From NCBI RefSeq assembly GCF_001540865.1, contig NC_033621.1:19171808-19235807 (forward strand): 64,000 nucleotides of DNA, written 5' to 3'. The DNA is from Ananas comosus (lineage: Eukaryota > Streptophyta > Magnoliopsida > Poales > Bromeliaceae). Shown in pieces: positions 45,672-58,690 of this stretch. The translations under genes were made by a program, and so were the position numbers. Positions within the stretch are counted from its first letter, which is position 1, and each line of letters begins with the position of its first letter. The notes under the pieces were generated by a model. The model had not been told where the DNA came from and ran no database searches. It worked only from the letters and a program-made list of their open reading frames with translations.

Positions 45672-46119
45672 TTAAAACATTTCTAATCTAGTGATATATT
45701 CAAAATATATCGACTCTGATTAAATCACGTGTGTCCGTATATCCTGTGCACTTTAGTTAATTAGTCCTCTATTTTTTTTTTCTTTTTTCCCTGCTTAATT
45801 CCAGGTGTAATTGGTTTTATGTGTGAAATTCTTTTGTATTTTTATAACACCCTTTTCGTGATGCAAATAAAGAAAAGGATAAAGAGGGAGACACCCATTA
45901 TAGTACCTCTTTTTATCAAAAGGCATGGCAAGTAGTGGTCCTCCCAATGACTATTTTGTTGACTTTGTTGAATCAATAAAGTATTTTGTTGATGTTTAAT
46001 ACAAAATATATGTCTATTCAAATATTAATATAATCAGCTACTTCATTTCCTTAATCTCATCAGTGCACTGCCTTCCAAATCTCTCTCTCTCTCTCTCTCT
46101 CCACAAACGCGCGCGCGCG

Positions 46120-46162
<43 letters not shown>

Positions 46163-46519
46163 TGTACTATTAAGAATACAGCAGTTCTTGTACTCTTAAC
46201 TTTCTAACCATCCATTAATTTTAATAGATGGTTAGAATGGGAGAGAACAGAGATATTAGAAAAAAATTCGAAGAAAAGAGAAATTGAGACACCAAATTTT
46301 TTCTTAATTTCTTTTCTCCCGTTCATCTTACCCATCCATCAAACTTAATGGATGGTTAAATTCGATAACTCCATCAAATTTAACCGGTAAGCTAAAATTT
46401 GATAACTCCATCAATCGTTAGACTTTCTCAATTTGATAAAGAGGGAGCAATTTAGCTTAAACTTTCTCAATTCTTGGAGTTATCAAACGTTATTTAAATA
46501 GTATAAAAATTTCCATTGT
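45672..46519. other. Intergenic DNA with microsatellite
   Basis: CT, CG and TA runs at 46081-46160. 46200-46370 has inverted TAACCATCCAT / ATGGATGGTTA words, a possible worn foldback. No gene. Confidence 0.5.
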
Positions 46520-49099
46520 ATTGTTGTCACGCCCCGGGGCCGATTTTAAAAGTCTTTTTAAAACAGAGTTGCGGAAAACGTGCCTTTTTTTTTTTTTTCA
46601 ACCTGGCCCACGCGACATACAGACCCGCCACAAATACAAAGTTCCTCTGTCCACTTGGACAGAGTCTCCTTTGTATTTGCACTGCGTACCAGCTATACAA
46701 CAGGATCTCAACCACAACCTACATTTATCAATCAACAACCAAAGTATGATATGCATTTCCATACAGCTAACAATCCTTAGAATGATGCATGCCTCTAAGC
46801 ACTCCTTAGGCGCTGGATGATGTAATGCACAATACAACAAACATCCTATTTAAAAGTGCTCCCCACACGGAAGCTTTTGTTTTTAAACTCTAATTCATTC
46901 ATTCATAAAAACCATTCGAAAACCTTTTTAAAACTGTTTTCCACACGGAAACTCTATTTTGAAAACCGACTACCTCGAGGGGTAGAAAACCACGATGCAT
47001 AACTACAAGAAAACCAAATCTCCACAGAACCAATAACACAAATCAAAAACTCCAATCTCATGTCATAAAAGAAACCAACACACATTTCACTACATTCAAA
47101 GGCATACATAAGATCATCCTAACTGACATATTATTAAGAAAACTAGGCGGAAAGAGAAACCCAGAAGGTGACGGCACGCGCTAGACCCCGCCAAACTAGA
47201 TGTCCTCTCATCGAGCCCAAAGATCCATTGTTCTCTGTCACCGTGTGGGGGGGAAATGGGTGAGAAAGCGAACCCATGGTTTTCTCAGTGGGACGACGAG
47301 CCAGAGGCAAGTATCACTGGAAACAGAGGAGATAGATATAACAAGTATATTATACTGTTAAGCTGATTATTGAAAATAGAACTACCAGTAGCTACAACAA
47401 GATAATGAGGAAGCCATAAATAACTGCTATGTATTAGAAAAATAATGACAAGATTGCCTCAATGTACTGAACCGAAATGTACCCAATCTGTGCCTGCTGT
47501 ATCAGTCCGCAGACTCCAAAGCGCTTACATGCTCACTTCTGCACGCATGAATCCATCGCCCGACAGGACGACCTATCGGTATAATAACTCCGATTCGGTG
47601 GCAAACCGACTCCACGGTCATGAATCAAAGATGCCAGTGATAAGTAAATGGCTGGTATGCGTCAACCGAACAAAACCCGGCTGAAGCGGTGCGGGTGGAC
47701 GAAGCAACAACGGGGGCGTACAATGCAAACTGGAATAGAAGCTGGCGATACAACGCCGAAACTGAATTAGATGCATAGGGCGTACAACGGCGAACCTCGA
47801 TCAACCAGATCCGAAAAACACGACGACAAGAGAGTTCGATGTGTTGCTGGACCAAGGTCCACAGAAAGTACTGAAATACGAATGCAGCTGCCTCTACTGT
47901 CGATCCAAATAACGAATGCAATTCAAGGGGCCATGCGGATAACAAACGATAACAAGGCAGATGACTATGTAAGAGATTTAAATTACAGGATAGAAACAGG
48001 AGAAGGAAGTGATACGGCTGCTACGTACCAGCTGAGACACCACCTGTGTACTGTTCGCGTCGGAACATGGTGTACGCAAATGTCGGCACGGACTACGAGA
48101 TCCACGGGTCAGTAACAACCCAGCTCATGAAATACACCTATCTCACAACCCCACACAGGCTTTATCGGTTTCCCAAAACCGATTCGTAACGGAAGTCCCG
48201 AAAACCACACGGGCGCAGTCGGGGCACTGAGTGCCCGAAATTACCGCTAGTGCAAAGTCAGCGCCGTGCCCAAGCACTCCATTTGGATGCCTTTGGACAG
48301 CGAACACAAGGTCACACAACATCGTCATCGGGATATATGTACGAAGATCCGGGTTCCGGAAGTGTTATTTCGAAACGGAACCCTCGTCGCTCACTATCAT
48401 ATTCGAGACACAAAATGATGATGGCGTTGACGGCAACAAGGCTCTGCGACAAACAGAAGCAACCAAACACCGTCGAAAGGAATTCGAACCGAAACCGGCG
48501 TTTTTTCGCGGCGAATTTCGCCGAAAAAGACGAAATGAACTACGGATTTCGGAAAGTATATGAATGGACATATCAGTTCCCAGCGATCATAAAAACTCCC
48601 AACACTGCCACAGTAGACCAGTCAAAGACAATTGACGTAAGACCTTAATATAAAATATCTATCTTTTATAGTTAATTTGAGCGATCAAGCGCATCGTTCA
48701 CGCAACCGGACTTTTAAGTCGCAGAGAAGTATCTGATAAGGTCTCGATGTACGGAGTCCGTGCTATGATCCGGAAGCAAGCGGCTCGCTGAGTGGGAAGA
48801 CAGGAGCAACCGAAGGTTCAGCGACAGCGCAGTCAGGGAAGATCGCGACGAACAGAACTAACCGGGACATTCTGATCAAAGTGGAGGTGAGCATGTTGAT
48901 CAAGCATCTGCAACGGGCGCTTTGGATCGCGGAAAGGCGGACGCAAACCAACAGTCAGCAAAAAGGCGAAAGGAGCAAGCCGAAAAGAGCACCCGACGGA
49001 GTCCCCGACAGAACTAAGTGAGCACGATGATATCAGCACTTTCAGTCATCTTGCTCCACTCGTAGAGATTGGGAAAGGCTCGGGTAAGCTAGAACAAAA

Positions 49100-49860
49100 T
49101 CATCACAATAAGCCCTATTTTGGGCTTGGCGGAGCAGAACTTGCTTCCGGCGGCTCCGGCGGCCCGGCGGCGCGGCGGCGGCAGGGAGGGTGCGGGGAGG
49201 TGAGGAGTATCGGCTCCTCGGTTGGCGGCTGGAAAGCGGCGGCAGAGGCCGGCGGCGGAGCAACGAGCGACGAATCGTGGCTCGGCGTTCCCAGGAGTTG
49301 TGCCGGCACGCTACTGGCGGCGGGGGCTCCGGGACGGCGGAGGCGTGGTATGCAGAGAGTGGGGCGTTGGTGGCAAGGTGGATCAGGCGGCGGCGGGCGA
49401 GGAAGATGGCCGCCACCGCTCTCGGCTGGGCTCGGGCTGGACTGTCTCCAGCCGGCGACGGCGCGAGCAGTCGGCGCTGTATTGGGGCGGCGGCGACCGG
49501 ATGCGGCGCGTTGGACGGGGGATGTCGGCGGGAGAGGATCTCGGTCGCTTTTCACCTAGTGCGGCGGGGGCAGAGGCTGCCAACCCAAGTCTCGGCTTGA
49601 GCTCCGGCCTGGGATGCTGCAGGCGGCGCAGCCGGCAGCGGCGTCGCAGGCGGACGCGGCGGTCGGGGGGAAAGTTGCCGGAGCACGGTGAAGTCGGGGA
49701 AGGTTGCAGGAGGCGAGGCCACGAGGCCTCAACACAACCCGAGTAGGATGAGAGGGGACGAGAGAGAAGAGAGGGATGAGAGGTAAGAAGTGTGGCATCT
49801 GCGCGGTGTGGCGGCCGGGGCGGGTTGCGGCGGACCTTGCGGCACGGCAAGCAGGTGCAG
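49100..49860. other. GC-rich block inside the giant LTR
   Basis: GGCGGCGG-rich in the plus direction, with overlapping open frames in up to five frames (up to 174 codons). They are Arg/Pro/Gly/Ala-rich without domains, as expected from GC-rich DNA lacking stops. In LTR orientation it lies just after a TATA-like GTAATATAAG (minus, near 49937-49946), so it would be transcribed 5' leader; it may be captured host sequence. Confidence 0.5.
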
Positions 49861-50308
49861 GGGAAGGAGATGGAAAGGTGGTGGGCGACTTAGAGGTAGT
49901 AGGGTTATGTTAGGTGAGACAACCTAAGAGCAACTTATATTACAAGGCTGCACTTTGCCAAAAAGCGTCACCAAAACTCGGAATTTCAATCGAGCTTCAC
50001 GACGGACATAATAACGCCTAACATTAAACTATACGGTACCTACAACGTGGAACGACCTCACGTCGATCTCACGACAAAACGGTACATAAAATATTCGCGA
50101 CTTTCGCAAAAATCGTTTTTGCATAGACTCTCCTACGAAAACTCGATGCGATATTGCAGATCGATATCGTCAGATTACAAGCTCTGCGAACGGATTGCAC
50201 CAGTGAGTTAGCCGACGGATGACAACAAGTACGATTTCGTTTCGTTTTTGATCGACACGGATTTCACGACAAAATTCCACCTTCGTTCGATGTAGAATTG
50301 TATTACAC

Positions 50309-52735
50309 TGGTCTTAGCAATTGCAAGATTTCGAGTTGTGTTGATTTGCGTGTGGAGCCTTTCCCAGTTTTAGGAGGGTCGTTGTAGTTGTTCGACCCCT
50401 TGGACACGCATCTGAGGTGTTGATTGTGGACCTGGCCCAAATTCCCAAAATCGAGATTTTTGGACGTCTGGAGTGCAGCACGGTTGTACCGGAAGACTTG
50501 GCTTGTCCGGTAAGGTGGTTGATGGTTGTACGTCAGCCATCGTGGCTTATGTAACCGGTACGGGGACCAGACCGCAGGACCGGCCTCGGTTGCAACTTTC
50601 GTCGGCCTGTACGTACAAGAACCGGTTGTACCAGGTACAGGACGGCCAGATTTGCTACGTTTGAACTGCGCGGTTTTCGCGATTGTGGGCTTTCTTATAA
50701 CTAGCACCCAGCCTTAGGGCTTTTTTGGTTGCTGGGACCTGAGGGGAGAAGGTGAGAGGACTTCTTTCCTTTCCTTGCTTTTTACCCTATTGCTTGGTTT
50801 TTAATTTGAGAGATATTATCTTTCTCTTTTTGCATCTTTGGTGGTTAATCCCATTGTTTGATGGCTTGAGTTGGAGAGGAGTTGTGCGTGAGGAATCTCA
50901 CATTGGATTGGAGCTAGTTTGTGGCTTCAAAGAGGTTAGAAACATGATTCCACTTTTGATTTCATGTTTATTGAGGCTTTATTGAATTGAACCCTTAGTT
51001 GTGTATTAGGTGTTTTATTTTGGCATTTTGAGATCTAGGGCTTTTGTAAGCTAGATTGATTGGCATTGAGTTCATTAGGAGTTGCGATTGGATGAGCTCT
51101 AGCATATTTTGGAGCTTTTAGAGGAGATTTTATAGAGGTGTTTTCTTATACCTATACTTGTTTAGTTAATGTTGAGATATTTGATGGTTAGTTTCGTTTG
51201 TTGTGACACCCATGTTTCTATACTTTACGTGTATAGGAGATAGAGGAACCCATCGTGTGGGGCGCACGAGGAGTTTCGGTTGTCAATCGGTGGTTTGGCT
51301 TGTGGAAATGGGGCAAATGGCCCCTATGCTCTTTCTGACTTGTTGTAAAATATTATTTAAGTTATTTTCTATGCTAATATGGATTTATTATGAATTTAGA
51401 CTTAAATGCATGCCTTTAGTATTATGAAATTTCATAATATAGTAGAGTTATATGAGTTAGATGGCTGAATAGGGCAATGTATTGTTTTGCAAATGAAATA
51501 TAATTTTATGATGATGATGACGTGGTATATGTACTTGGAATATGTGCATGTTTTGATAGAGAGCAAGAGTGTCATAATGGGCTTGAAATAGTAAACTATA
51601 ATGCAATATAGGACATATTGATAGGCACTACATATTCTATATTCCATGTTAGAGACATTGATGAATAGGGATAGGATTGAAGATTACCTGACATTCATGG
51701 TTATTAGACCATGAGGACTTCTGAGTACTTGCGACAGATCGTTTGGACTACTTGGCTATTTGTCTCATTCGATCATTGTTGTGATGTCGGCTCCCTTACA
51801 AGCCGAGCTTCCGGGAGATGGCATCGCGATAATATTCCGTGCGGAGGATTGGGCGGCCGAATGTGGATGCGTTGGGACAGGCTCATCCCTTAGGGTGGGG
51901 AGATAGATACGGGTGCCTTAGGTCAGACCGGCGACAGCATTCGGATGTGGTCTCAGGCCATAGACAGCTTCGGGTTGTAGGTACTCTTCAGATTCGATGA
52001 GCAATTCGTTATGAATTGTAGGGAAGGATGATGATTTAGAAGTTTATTTGGAATTGATAGATAGTAAACAATTATAACTTTATATTTGCGATTGTGAAAA
52101 TTATGATATGGGAGACTTTTATTATGTATGGTTGTTTGATATTATGCTAATTAGGCTAAGTTGCAGATATATGTTGTAGTTAAGTTTACATTTTTACTTC
52201 TTTCGTTTTTACATTTATAGTATAACCTCTTTTGTAGCTTGGGCCTTGTTGGTGCATTTACTGAAGTCAGTTAATTGCCCACATGTGGAATATTTTTTTG
52301 AGTTTCACGCTGTTTCTGGTGGTTTCCTTTTAGAGGCTTCGGCACGGCGGGAAGGCGGCAAGATCGCGGCAAGGCGAGATGCGTAGATACCTAGCGAGGA
52401 GCTTACTTGCCTAGGTGGTTTACTTCTTTTTTGTAAGTTGAGAGAGTGAGAGTTTTTTGTACCATGTATTAGAGAACTATGTATTATCATAGAATTGTTA
52501 TTTTGGGGATTTCTATTGTATTTACTTTATGTTTTATTTAGTTGATTTACTGTTTGAACTTTATCCTTGTTAGTTAGCCTTAGAATTTTCTATGCTCTTG
52601 TACTCTTAGATGTCTTTTATTATTGCTCTTTTATGTAGAGATGTTTTAGAGCACTTATATGTTTGTAACAGTATGGCGGGTCTGGATTTTATGGGCACGC
52701 GCCGGGTGGCTTCGCTGGATCCGGGGCATGTGACA
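50309..52735 (+). mobile_element. Gypsy-type LTR C nested in the giant LTR (about 2.43 kb)
   Basis: The right boundary is fixed by CCGGGGCATGTGACA before sequence that continues the giant LTR. The left boundary is fixed to within about 10 bp by the resumption of that LTR at or before 50308. U3 has ACCGGTAC / ACCGGTT words and a TATA-like box. No primer site or coding region, so a solo LTR or fragment; no matching target duplication found. Confidence 0.65.
50484..50702 (+). promoter_or_regulatory. CCGG-word cluster and TATA-like box of LTR C
   Basis: Diverged words TTGTACCGGAAG, GTAACCGGTACGG, ACCGGCC, GAACCGGTTGTACC and CAGGTACAGG cluster in 150 bp, about 55 bp before TTCTTATAACTAGC. Weaker than in LTRs A and D but placed the same way. 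Confidence 0.45.
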
Positions 52736-53483
52736 AAAAACATAATACATATTAAAATATTCTAATTTTTTGGATTTTTTTCGAATCCGTGCGATCGACT
52801 CAAATCCGTCAAGGTCATTATCTCGAACAGCTGACCGGTTCGACGAGCTATTGGATGCTAGATGAACAGATTCCAGGTACGAGCCAGAAGCCAATTTTCT
52901 CGACGCGGCTTTCACGGAAAATCGAGTTACTATTCATTAAGTGAAACTTGGAAATCGCGTAGATATTTGTTTTAACTCAGATTTCAAGCCCGAAACTGAC
53001 GATGTGCTTTGTAATTAATTAAACAAAACTATCAACTGGAGTTGATTAGACTACACTGACAAAAATCTCAATCTTTCAATTGTTCAGATAAAAATTGAGT
53101 TATTAAAATTGTATTTTCTAGATAGATGCAATAAATTTCTTTTAATATTTAATTGATTTTTGTTTCTCTACACCTTTAATTTAACATCACACACCTTCGT
53201 TAAATGGATCATTATTAGTTTTGACCGTGGGTATCAAAGCGAAAATTTATAAACTTGCTTTTATAGATGTTTATAATGTTATTAAATTATATTTTAATAG
53301 TATTGATCGCCGATTTTGAAAGTTTACTAGCATTAATAAAAAAAGAAGTAAGATAATATAATTATGGGCAATGTTTACGAACCAAGATCAACATGATAGG
53401 AAAATATTATTTGAATCAAGATCATTGGTTCAAACCAATGAAGTCAACATTAATTAAAACATGACGTCGAGCTAACATATTAA

Positions 53484-54684
53484 GGCTGTTTGGATACATC
53501 AGTAAAATATATAACGAATTTATTAAACTGTGGTTTAGTCTAGAATAAATGTGAGAATCCTGAAATTAAATATTCCACGGATTTCAATTTTTAAATGTTG
53601 GATTACGCATTTGGTCATTCGAATTTTTCTAAATTTTTAATATTAAATTTAAATGTTAAAATTTCAAAAATTTAAAATTAAAATTTGATATGTTGAAATG
53701 GAAATTTTAGAATTTTATTTTAAATTTTTAAATTTTCAAATTTGATTTACAATTTTAAAAGTTTAAATATAAATCTAAATTTAATATTTTAAATTTATTT
53801 TAAATTTTTTAAATTTTAAAATTTAAAATAAAAAATTTAAAATTTTAAATAAAATTTTAAAATTTAAACTTGAAATTGGAATTTAGAATTTTAATTTAAA
53901 AAATACATTTAAATTTAAAGTTTTTAAAAATAATTTAAAATTTAAGTTTTAAAATGGAAAAATTTGAACTATGAAGACTTGAAGATTGACATTTCAAATT
54001 TAAATTTGTTTTGAATTTTATATTTAAATTTTAAAAGGTTAAATTTAAAATAAAGTTTGAAATTGAAATTTAAAATTTGAAAATTTAAAATAAATTTAAT
54101 ATTTGGAATTTTATTTAAATAAAAATTTAAAATTTAAATTTGGAAAACTTATAAAATTTAAATTTTAATTTAGATTTGAATTTAAATTTTAAATTTAAGA
54201 AAAATAAATTTAAATTTAAGGTTTAATAATTTGAAATTGAAATTAAATGAATTTAAATTTGGAATTTGAAATTTAAATTTAAAATTTAAATTTAAAATTT
54301 GAAATTTGAAATTTAAGTTTGAATTTAATATTTAAAATTTAAATTTGAAATTTAATTTTTAATTTAAAATTTCAATGTGTATTTCATTTCCAATTTAAAA
54401 ATTTTTAAAATATTAAATCTATGTTTGAATTTAAATCTATGTTGAAATTTTAAAGTTAAAACTGTTGATGCATTTTTTGAATAAGGGGAGACTCAGAATG
54501 GTTGGAATTTTTTTTCCTTTGTGTTAGAGAGTGATTATACTTTTACTCCATTTTTTGGAGTTATAGTTATAACTTATACTCCAAAAATTACGTTATTTTT
54601 TTCTCCCAACGTTTATAGGATATTTTTTCGGATGCCGTAACATGTTTTAAATATTGCAACGTTTTCAGAGTATCAAACAGGGGC
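53484..54684. mobile_element. PIF/Harbinger-like element, copy 2, TAA duplication
   Basis: Ends GGCTGTTTGGATAC and, inverse, GTATCAAACAGGGGC, flanked by TAA (53481-53483, 54685-54687). The interior is dominated by an AAATTT-rich tract. Confidence 0.65.
53630..54440. repeat. AAATTT-rich low-complexity tract, about 800 bp
   Basis: Almost only A and T, built from AAATTT, TTTAAA and AAATTTAAA words, so locally self-complementary throughout. Replaced by Ns in the other copy (43156-43680). Confidence 0.85.
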
Positions 54685-54713
54685 TAAATATTTAATTATT
54701 TTTTAATTTTTAT

Positions 54714-57161
54714 TATACGCCCGCGTTCGGATTTACTAAGTTACCCCGGGCATACGCTAAAGTATCCGTCTCGTACCGAAGAGAAATTTCTGTATTTACG
54801 AGCAGATAAGCATGTACTGTAAAACTACATACTGAAACGAGTGATATAGAGCCGCGCTAGAAGAAATGTAAAGATAAAGACGAGTTTCAATATACATACA
54901 CTGATCCAGAGTACAAAATTACTCGCAGCTGGCGAGTTAGTGTGTATGTACATGACCAAACCAAAACATTTACTTACAGAGTAGTGGAGTGCCTCTAGCT
55001 CTGTTCCTCGGTAGAGTCTAACTCGCGACGCACTTGCTCTAGGATGCCGATTAGAACAGGCAGTCAGAAACAAACCCGAAAAACGGAAGGCTATTGCAAA
55101 ACGTAAGTAACAAGCTGGGCATGAGAATACTGTAAAAGTGTCTCAGTGGGTAACCAGGCCCCATATTTTTACAACATCGCGTCCCATAATTATAGAGGGC
55201 AGCAGATAGAATATGCAGGAATAATATCTTACCGCTATCAAACATACATATTAGCTGTACATAACAACTGTAGAAATGTCAATCTGACCCATCACAATCG
55301 GACTAATGAATACCTCACGATCTGGGACTGGTTGAACCCACGTCCTGCCGTTGCGATATTCAGCTCTTCACAAACTAACTAGATCGGAGAGAGTAAGTAC
55401 CAACGCATTAGAGCGACCACGCGGAAAGCACAAGGCTGATCGGAAGTGGCACTCGTGAGGCCGCTACCCAACCGAGTATATGCAGCGATATCTTGATCGA
55501 GCTCAACAGGCTCAATAGCAATTCAAGTGAACAGGGTCAGAACCGGTCTACAAACGCAACACGTGCCCTCGGCACAATCTGTGACCAAAATAAGAATCTG
55601 GGTCCACCGCTAACCCGAACGGCACCCAACGACCCGAAACAGCCTAAACTTTGCTGAAAAATAAGCTCGGCACCCCAACACAAGCGTAAATGCCTTCTAA
55701 ACTACCCCAGATATCTATCGTACTGATACTGCAACGATATAATCGAACCACGGCTCCCAGAGCTAAATCTGGTAGTTTAAGCATATGACGGGTCAAAATG
55801 CAGGTTTTTTCCTAAGTCAAATTTCAAGTCCAACATGTATAATATAAATATTCATTTCAGCATGCTTCTACATTCATATTACATTCAAGATGTTAATCGA
55901 TGAATTAAAGCATGATATACAAGAACCGAACTATACACGTCGACTAAACATGCACTTAGGAGCGAAACCGATGATAACTCATCTCTAGTGCAATTTCTGG
56001 CAGCAAGAGGGTCTCAGATCACAAGCAACACTGCTGGAAACACCTCCAAACCAGCAACAAAGCACCTCAAGATCTGGATATTACAATTTACCCAAAATCC
56101 AATAAAAATCATCAATTTCAGCACTTAAGCTTAGGATTTATCCAATTTCAATGTCAAAACTCACCTAATGGTCTCCAAATCAGGTGAGGACAATTCCAAA
56201 ACCAGCAAATACTGAGGGGTGATCAAACTCAGGTCTAAAATCCCACTGCCAACAAAGATAGCATCAAGAAAAGCTCAAAAATCCCATTTTCAGCTCAATA
56301 TCAACAGCAGTCCAGAAAAATCTCAGTTCGACCAAGCTAACCTCATCCAAAATCTGCAATTCAGGATTTCGTGGATTCCTCTGGAAGTCTAGAATTCAGC
56401 AAACCAAGTTTCGTCGAAATCCGACCTTCCTATGTCGCGCACGAGCCAAAACACTGGAGGTCGTCGCTGAAGAACTGCAGAATCAGCATCTTGAAATTCT
56501 TGGAGATGTGGATCTTGATGCAAATTGGAAAGATTGGAGGGATTGGAAATGCAATTTATGGGTTCCCTATGAAGAAGAGAGGAAAAGAGCTCACCAGGGA
56601 CGCTTCTCAGCTATTTATAGGGTGAAAATAGGGTCAGATGAACCTCAGGAACAAAGGTTGCAATCTGCTGTCCCTGCAGAAAATCCGAGATCTGGGCGCC
56701 CTAAACTCAGTTCTGGGCGCCCAGAACTTCCAGCCTGCACAAAACAGCCCTCATCGGTTCCTTCGCCTGCGGTATGCTGCACCCTTATCCTGCTCCGGCG
56801 GCCCACACCTACCACCAGCCACGCGTCAACGCGATCGATATTCACGATGTAGAATTTCCGGACCCACTTCTGGGCGCCCGGAACATAGGATCCGAATTGG
56901 CTTTCAGTTTCAGTTAAATTCAGCACTCAGTACTGGGCGACCTAAATCCATTTCTGGGTGCCCTAAACTTCTAGGCGCCCTAAATCCAGTTCTGGGCGCC
57001 CTAAACTAGCAAAACTCCAGTTTTGCTTATTTGAGTGCGCCGAGTCCATTTCTGCATCTATTTCGTACAGAAACAACTCCGACTCAGTCCGACACTCTCC
57101 AGAAGCATCGACCAGTCACTAATATTGAAGCCAATCCTATCCGAAGCTCAGAAACACTACA
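54714..57161 (-). mobile_element. Gypsy solo LTR D (family A relative), TSD TTTAT
   Basis: On the minus strand it starts at 57161 (TGTAGTGTTTCTGAGC), shares TCGGACTGAGTCGGAGT / GGACTCGGCGCA words with LTR A, and ends near CGGGGCGTGATA (copy at 44588-44600). TTTAT flanks both ends (54709-54713 and 57162-57166). No internal region. U3 carries a GGGCGCCC array instead of GTACCGGTAC. Confidence 0.82.
56611..57001 (-). promoter_or_regulatory. GGGCGCCC palindrome array and TATA box of LTR D
   Basis: GGGCGCCC at 56694, 56714, 56872 and 56994 is perfect; GGGCGACC (56935), GGGTGCCC (56956) and AGGCGCCC (56973) are single-base variants. Context is CTAAA or CAGTTCT. On the minus strand CCTATAAATAG (56611-56621), a canonical TATA box, follows 73 bp after the array. 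Confidence 0.8.
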
Positions 57162-57647
57162 TTTATTATATAGAATATATATGTATATATTAATTTATTT
57201 TAGCATCATACTTAATTATAAGATACTAATTTTAGATCAAATGAATTAGATATAACTTTTCAAGTTTTACTTTTTATAAAACTAATCTGTATTGATAGAA
57301 AATAAAATCAACTAAGTTAATTTTAAGTCATTGAATTTTAATATTACTTGATCTATAACATCCGGCCGGTTCGATTAAAACCGGACTGGTTCATTGGTTC
57401 GGTGGTTGCCTGTTCAAACAGTTCAAAATGGCTTTTTGACTTATTTAGATTAAAGGGTTGAACCGAATGTGAGACCCCAGATAGTCCTATATCTATAACA
57501 CTATATTAAACCCCGATTTCTTATCCAACGTGGCACAAGCTCCGTCATTAGCGAGACCTAATTAATTTCCAACATGGCCCCACCAATCTCTCTGTTTTCT
57601 TTTCTCCGCCGAACGGAGGGAGTTCCACCCCCTCGCATTCCACAGCG

Positions 57648-57650
<3 letters not shown>

Positions 57651-57709
<59 letters not shown>
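57651..57709. repeat. (CT)n microsatellite in the Helitron
   Basis: About 29 CT units, followed by leader-like sequence (CTCTCCCTCTCCCTAGGC, AAAAACCCTAATCTC) resembling a captured 5' UTR. Confidence 0.92.
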
Positions 57710-57714
<5 letters not shown>

Positions 57715-58489
57715 TGCAGTTTTTTTGGCTCTCCCTCTCCCTAGGCTACTTTGCCTCTCTGGTGATGATGGTTGGAAAAACCCTAATCTCTTCTTCCTAC
57801 ATCTCCTGGTTTAGCAATGGAGAGATCTGCATAGCTATGAGATGTATATTGTTGAGCCTCTGATTCTCAAAATTAGGGGTGTATGAGAGGTATATGGCTT
57901 CATTGGTGTTCCTTGAGGCGATCGCATTGGGCTTTCCTTAAATTTGAGGCGATTGCATTTGGGTAAGATTGTTATATTTTAAATTTATTTTATTTAAAAT
58001 GTTATTTTTATTGAATTATGTATACCGATAGAATCGAAAAATAGCAGTCTATTAAATCATAGATTATTGTAATTAAACTGAGTTGCTTAAAAGTTTTTTT
58101 TTACCACTCATTTACTAATAAGGATGTGAGTACTAAGTTGGAACAATATTTTCTTCCAAAATAGGCATCGTGTGTAGCCATATATCTCTATACCATAAAT
58201 CTATGGGTATTTGGGTTTGAAATATGAATGAAAGCGCAGTCTGTACGCTTACAAGTCTATTAAGTTATTTAAAAATCGAAACATTAAGGTTGAATGATGA
58301 AAATGGAAAGTAGAGGTTTGAGATTAACAGTGCAATTTACCTCCTTGTCTTTCTACTACACACAACTCCTATGCGATCATCGGCGGAGACAGAGGTGGTG
58401 CAATCAAGCATCTTTATCATCCTCACAGCAACGCTCGCGATCGTTGTAGACTTACAAATAGCACTCTTAAAGAATCGACTTTTGTAAGA

Positions 58490-58690
58490 ATTGCTTTGAA
58501 TCATATAGGGACAACAATCTTATGGGAACATATGTTGCCACGGGAAGGTATGTATATTTCTAAATTATTTTATTATCCTTTGCTATATATTCTTCATGTT
58601 TTCCATATGGGATTTAATTAATTTATTCGATATTATAGCTTTTTCTAAATTATCTCCTTACATGATTGGAATATGGTTGATTGAAGAATA
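58490..58690 (+). repeat. Internal direct repeat of the Helitron (partner 60335-60535)
   Basis: ACAACAATCTTATGGGAAC / ACAACAATCTTGCCGAAAC, then GGGAAGGTATGTATAT and ATATGGTTGATTGAAG in both. About 200 bp, roughly 80 percent similar by eye. GGGAAG/GTATGTATAT looks like an exon end with a splice donor, so exon duplication in a captured gene is possible. Confidence 0.7.

Larger units (their letters stand above)
46525..53078 (-). mobile_element. Giant gypsy solo LTR (about 4.1 kb without insertion), TSD ATTGT
   Basis: On the minus strand it starts at 53078 (TGAAAGATTGAGATTTTTGT) and ends at 46525 (CCCCGGGGCGTGACA). ATTGT flanks both sides exactly (46520-46524, 53079-53083). It is interrupted by LTR C (about 50309-52735); without it the LTR is about 4.1 kb. 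The start matches the LTR at 63483-64000 (CTACGCGATTTCCAAGTTTC shared), whose sequence continues across the point where C splits this copy. No internal region, hence a solo LTR. A GC-rich block lies in the presumed leader. Confidence 0.82.
53202..54940. other. Indel-rich second copy of the 42672-44816 block
   Basis: Same order as 42672-44816 but with frequent one-base gains and losses (e.g. GGAGTTATAGTTATAACTTA against GGAGTATAGTTTAACTA). This pattern is more like uncorrected long-read sequence used to close a gap than like natural divergence, where substitutions should dominate. Confidence 0.65.

Noticed and set aside
49190..49850. Several overlapping ORFs of 120-174 codons on both strands
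   Set aside because: Arg/Pro/Gly/Ala-rich in every frame, no domain, inside an LTR; explained by high GC with few stops.
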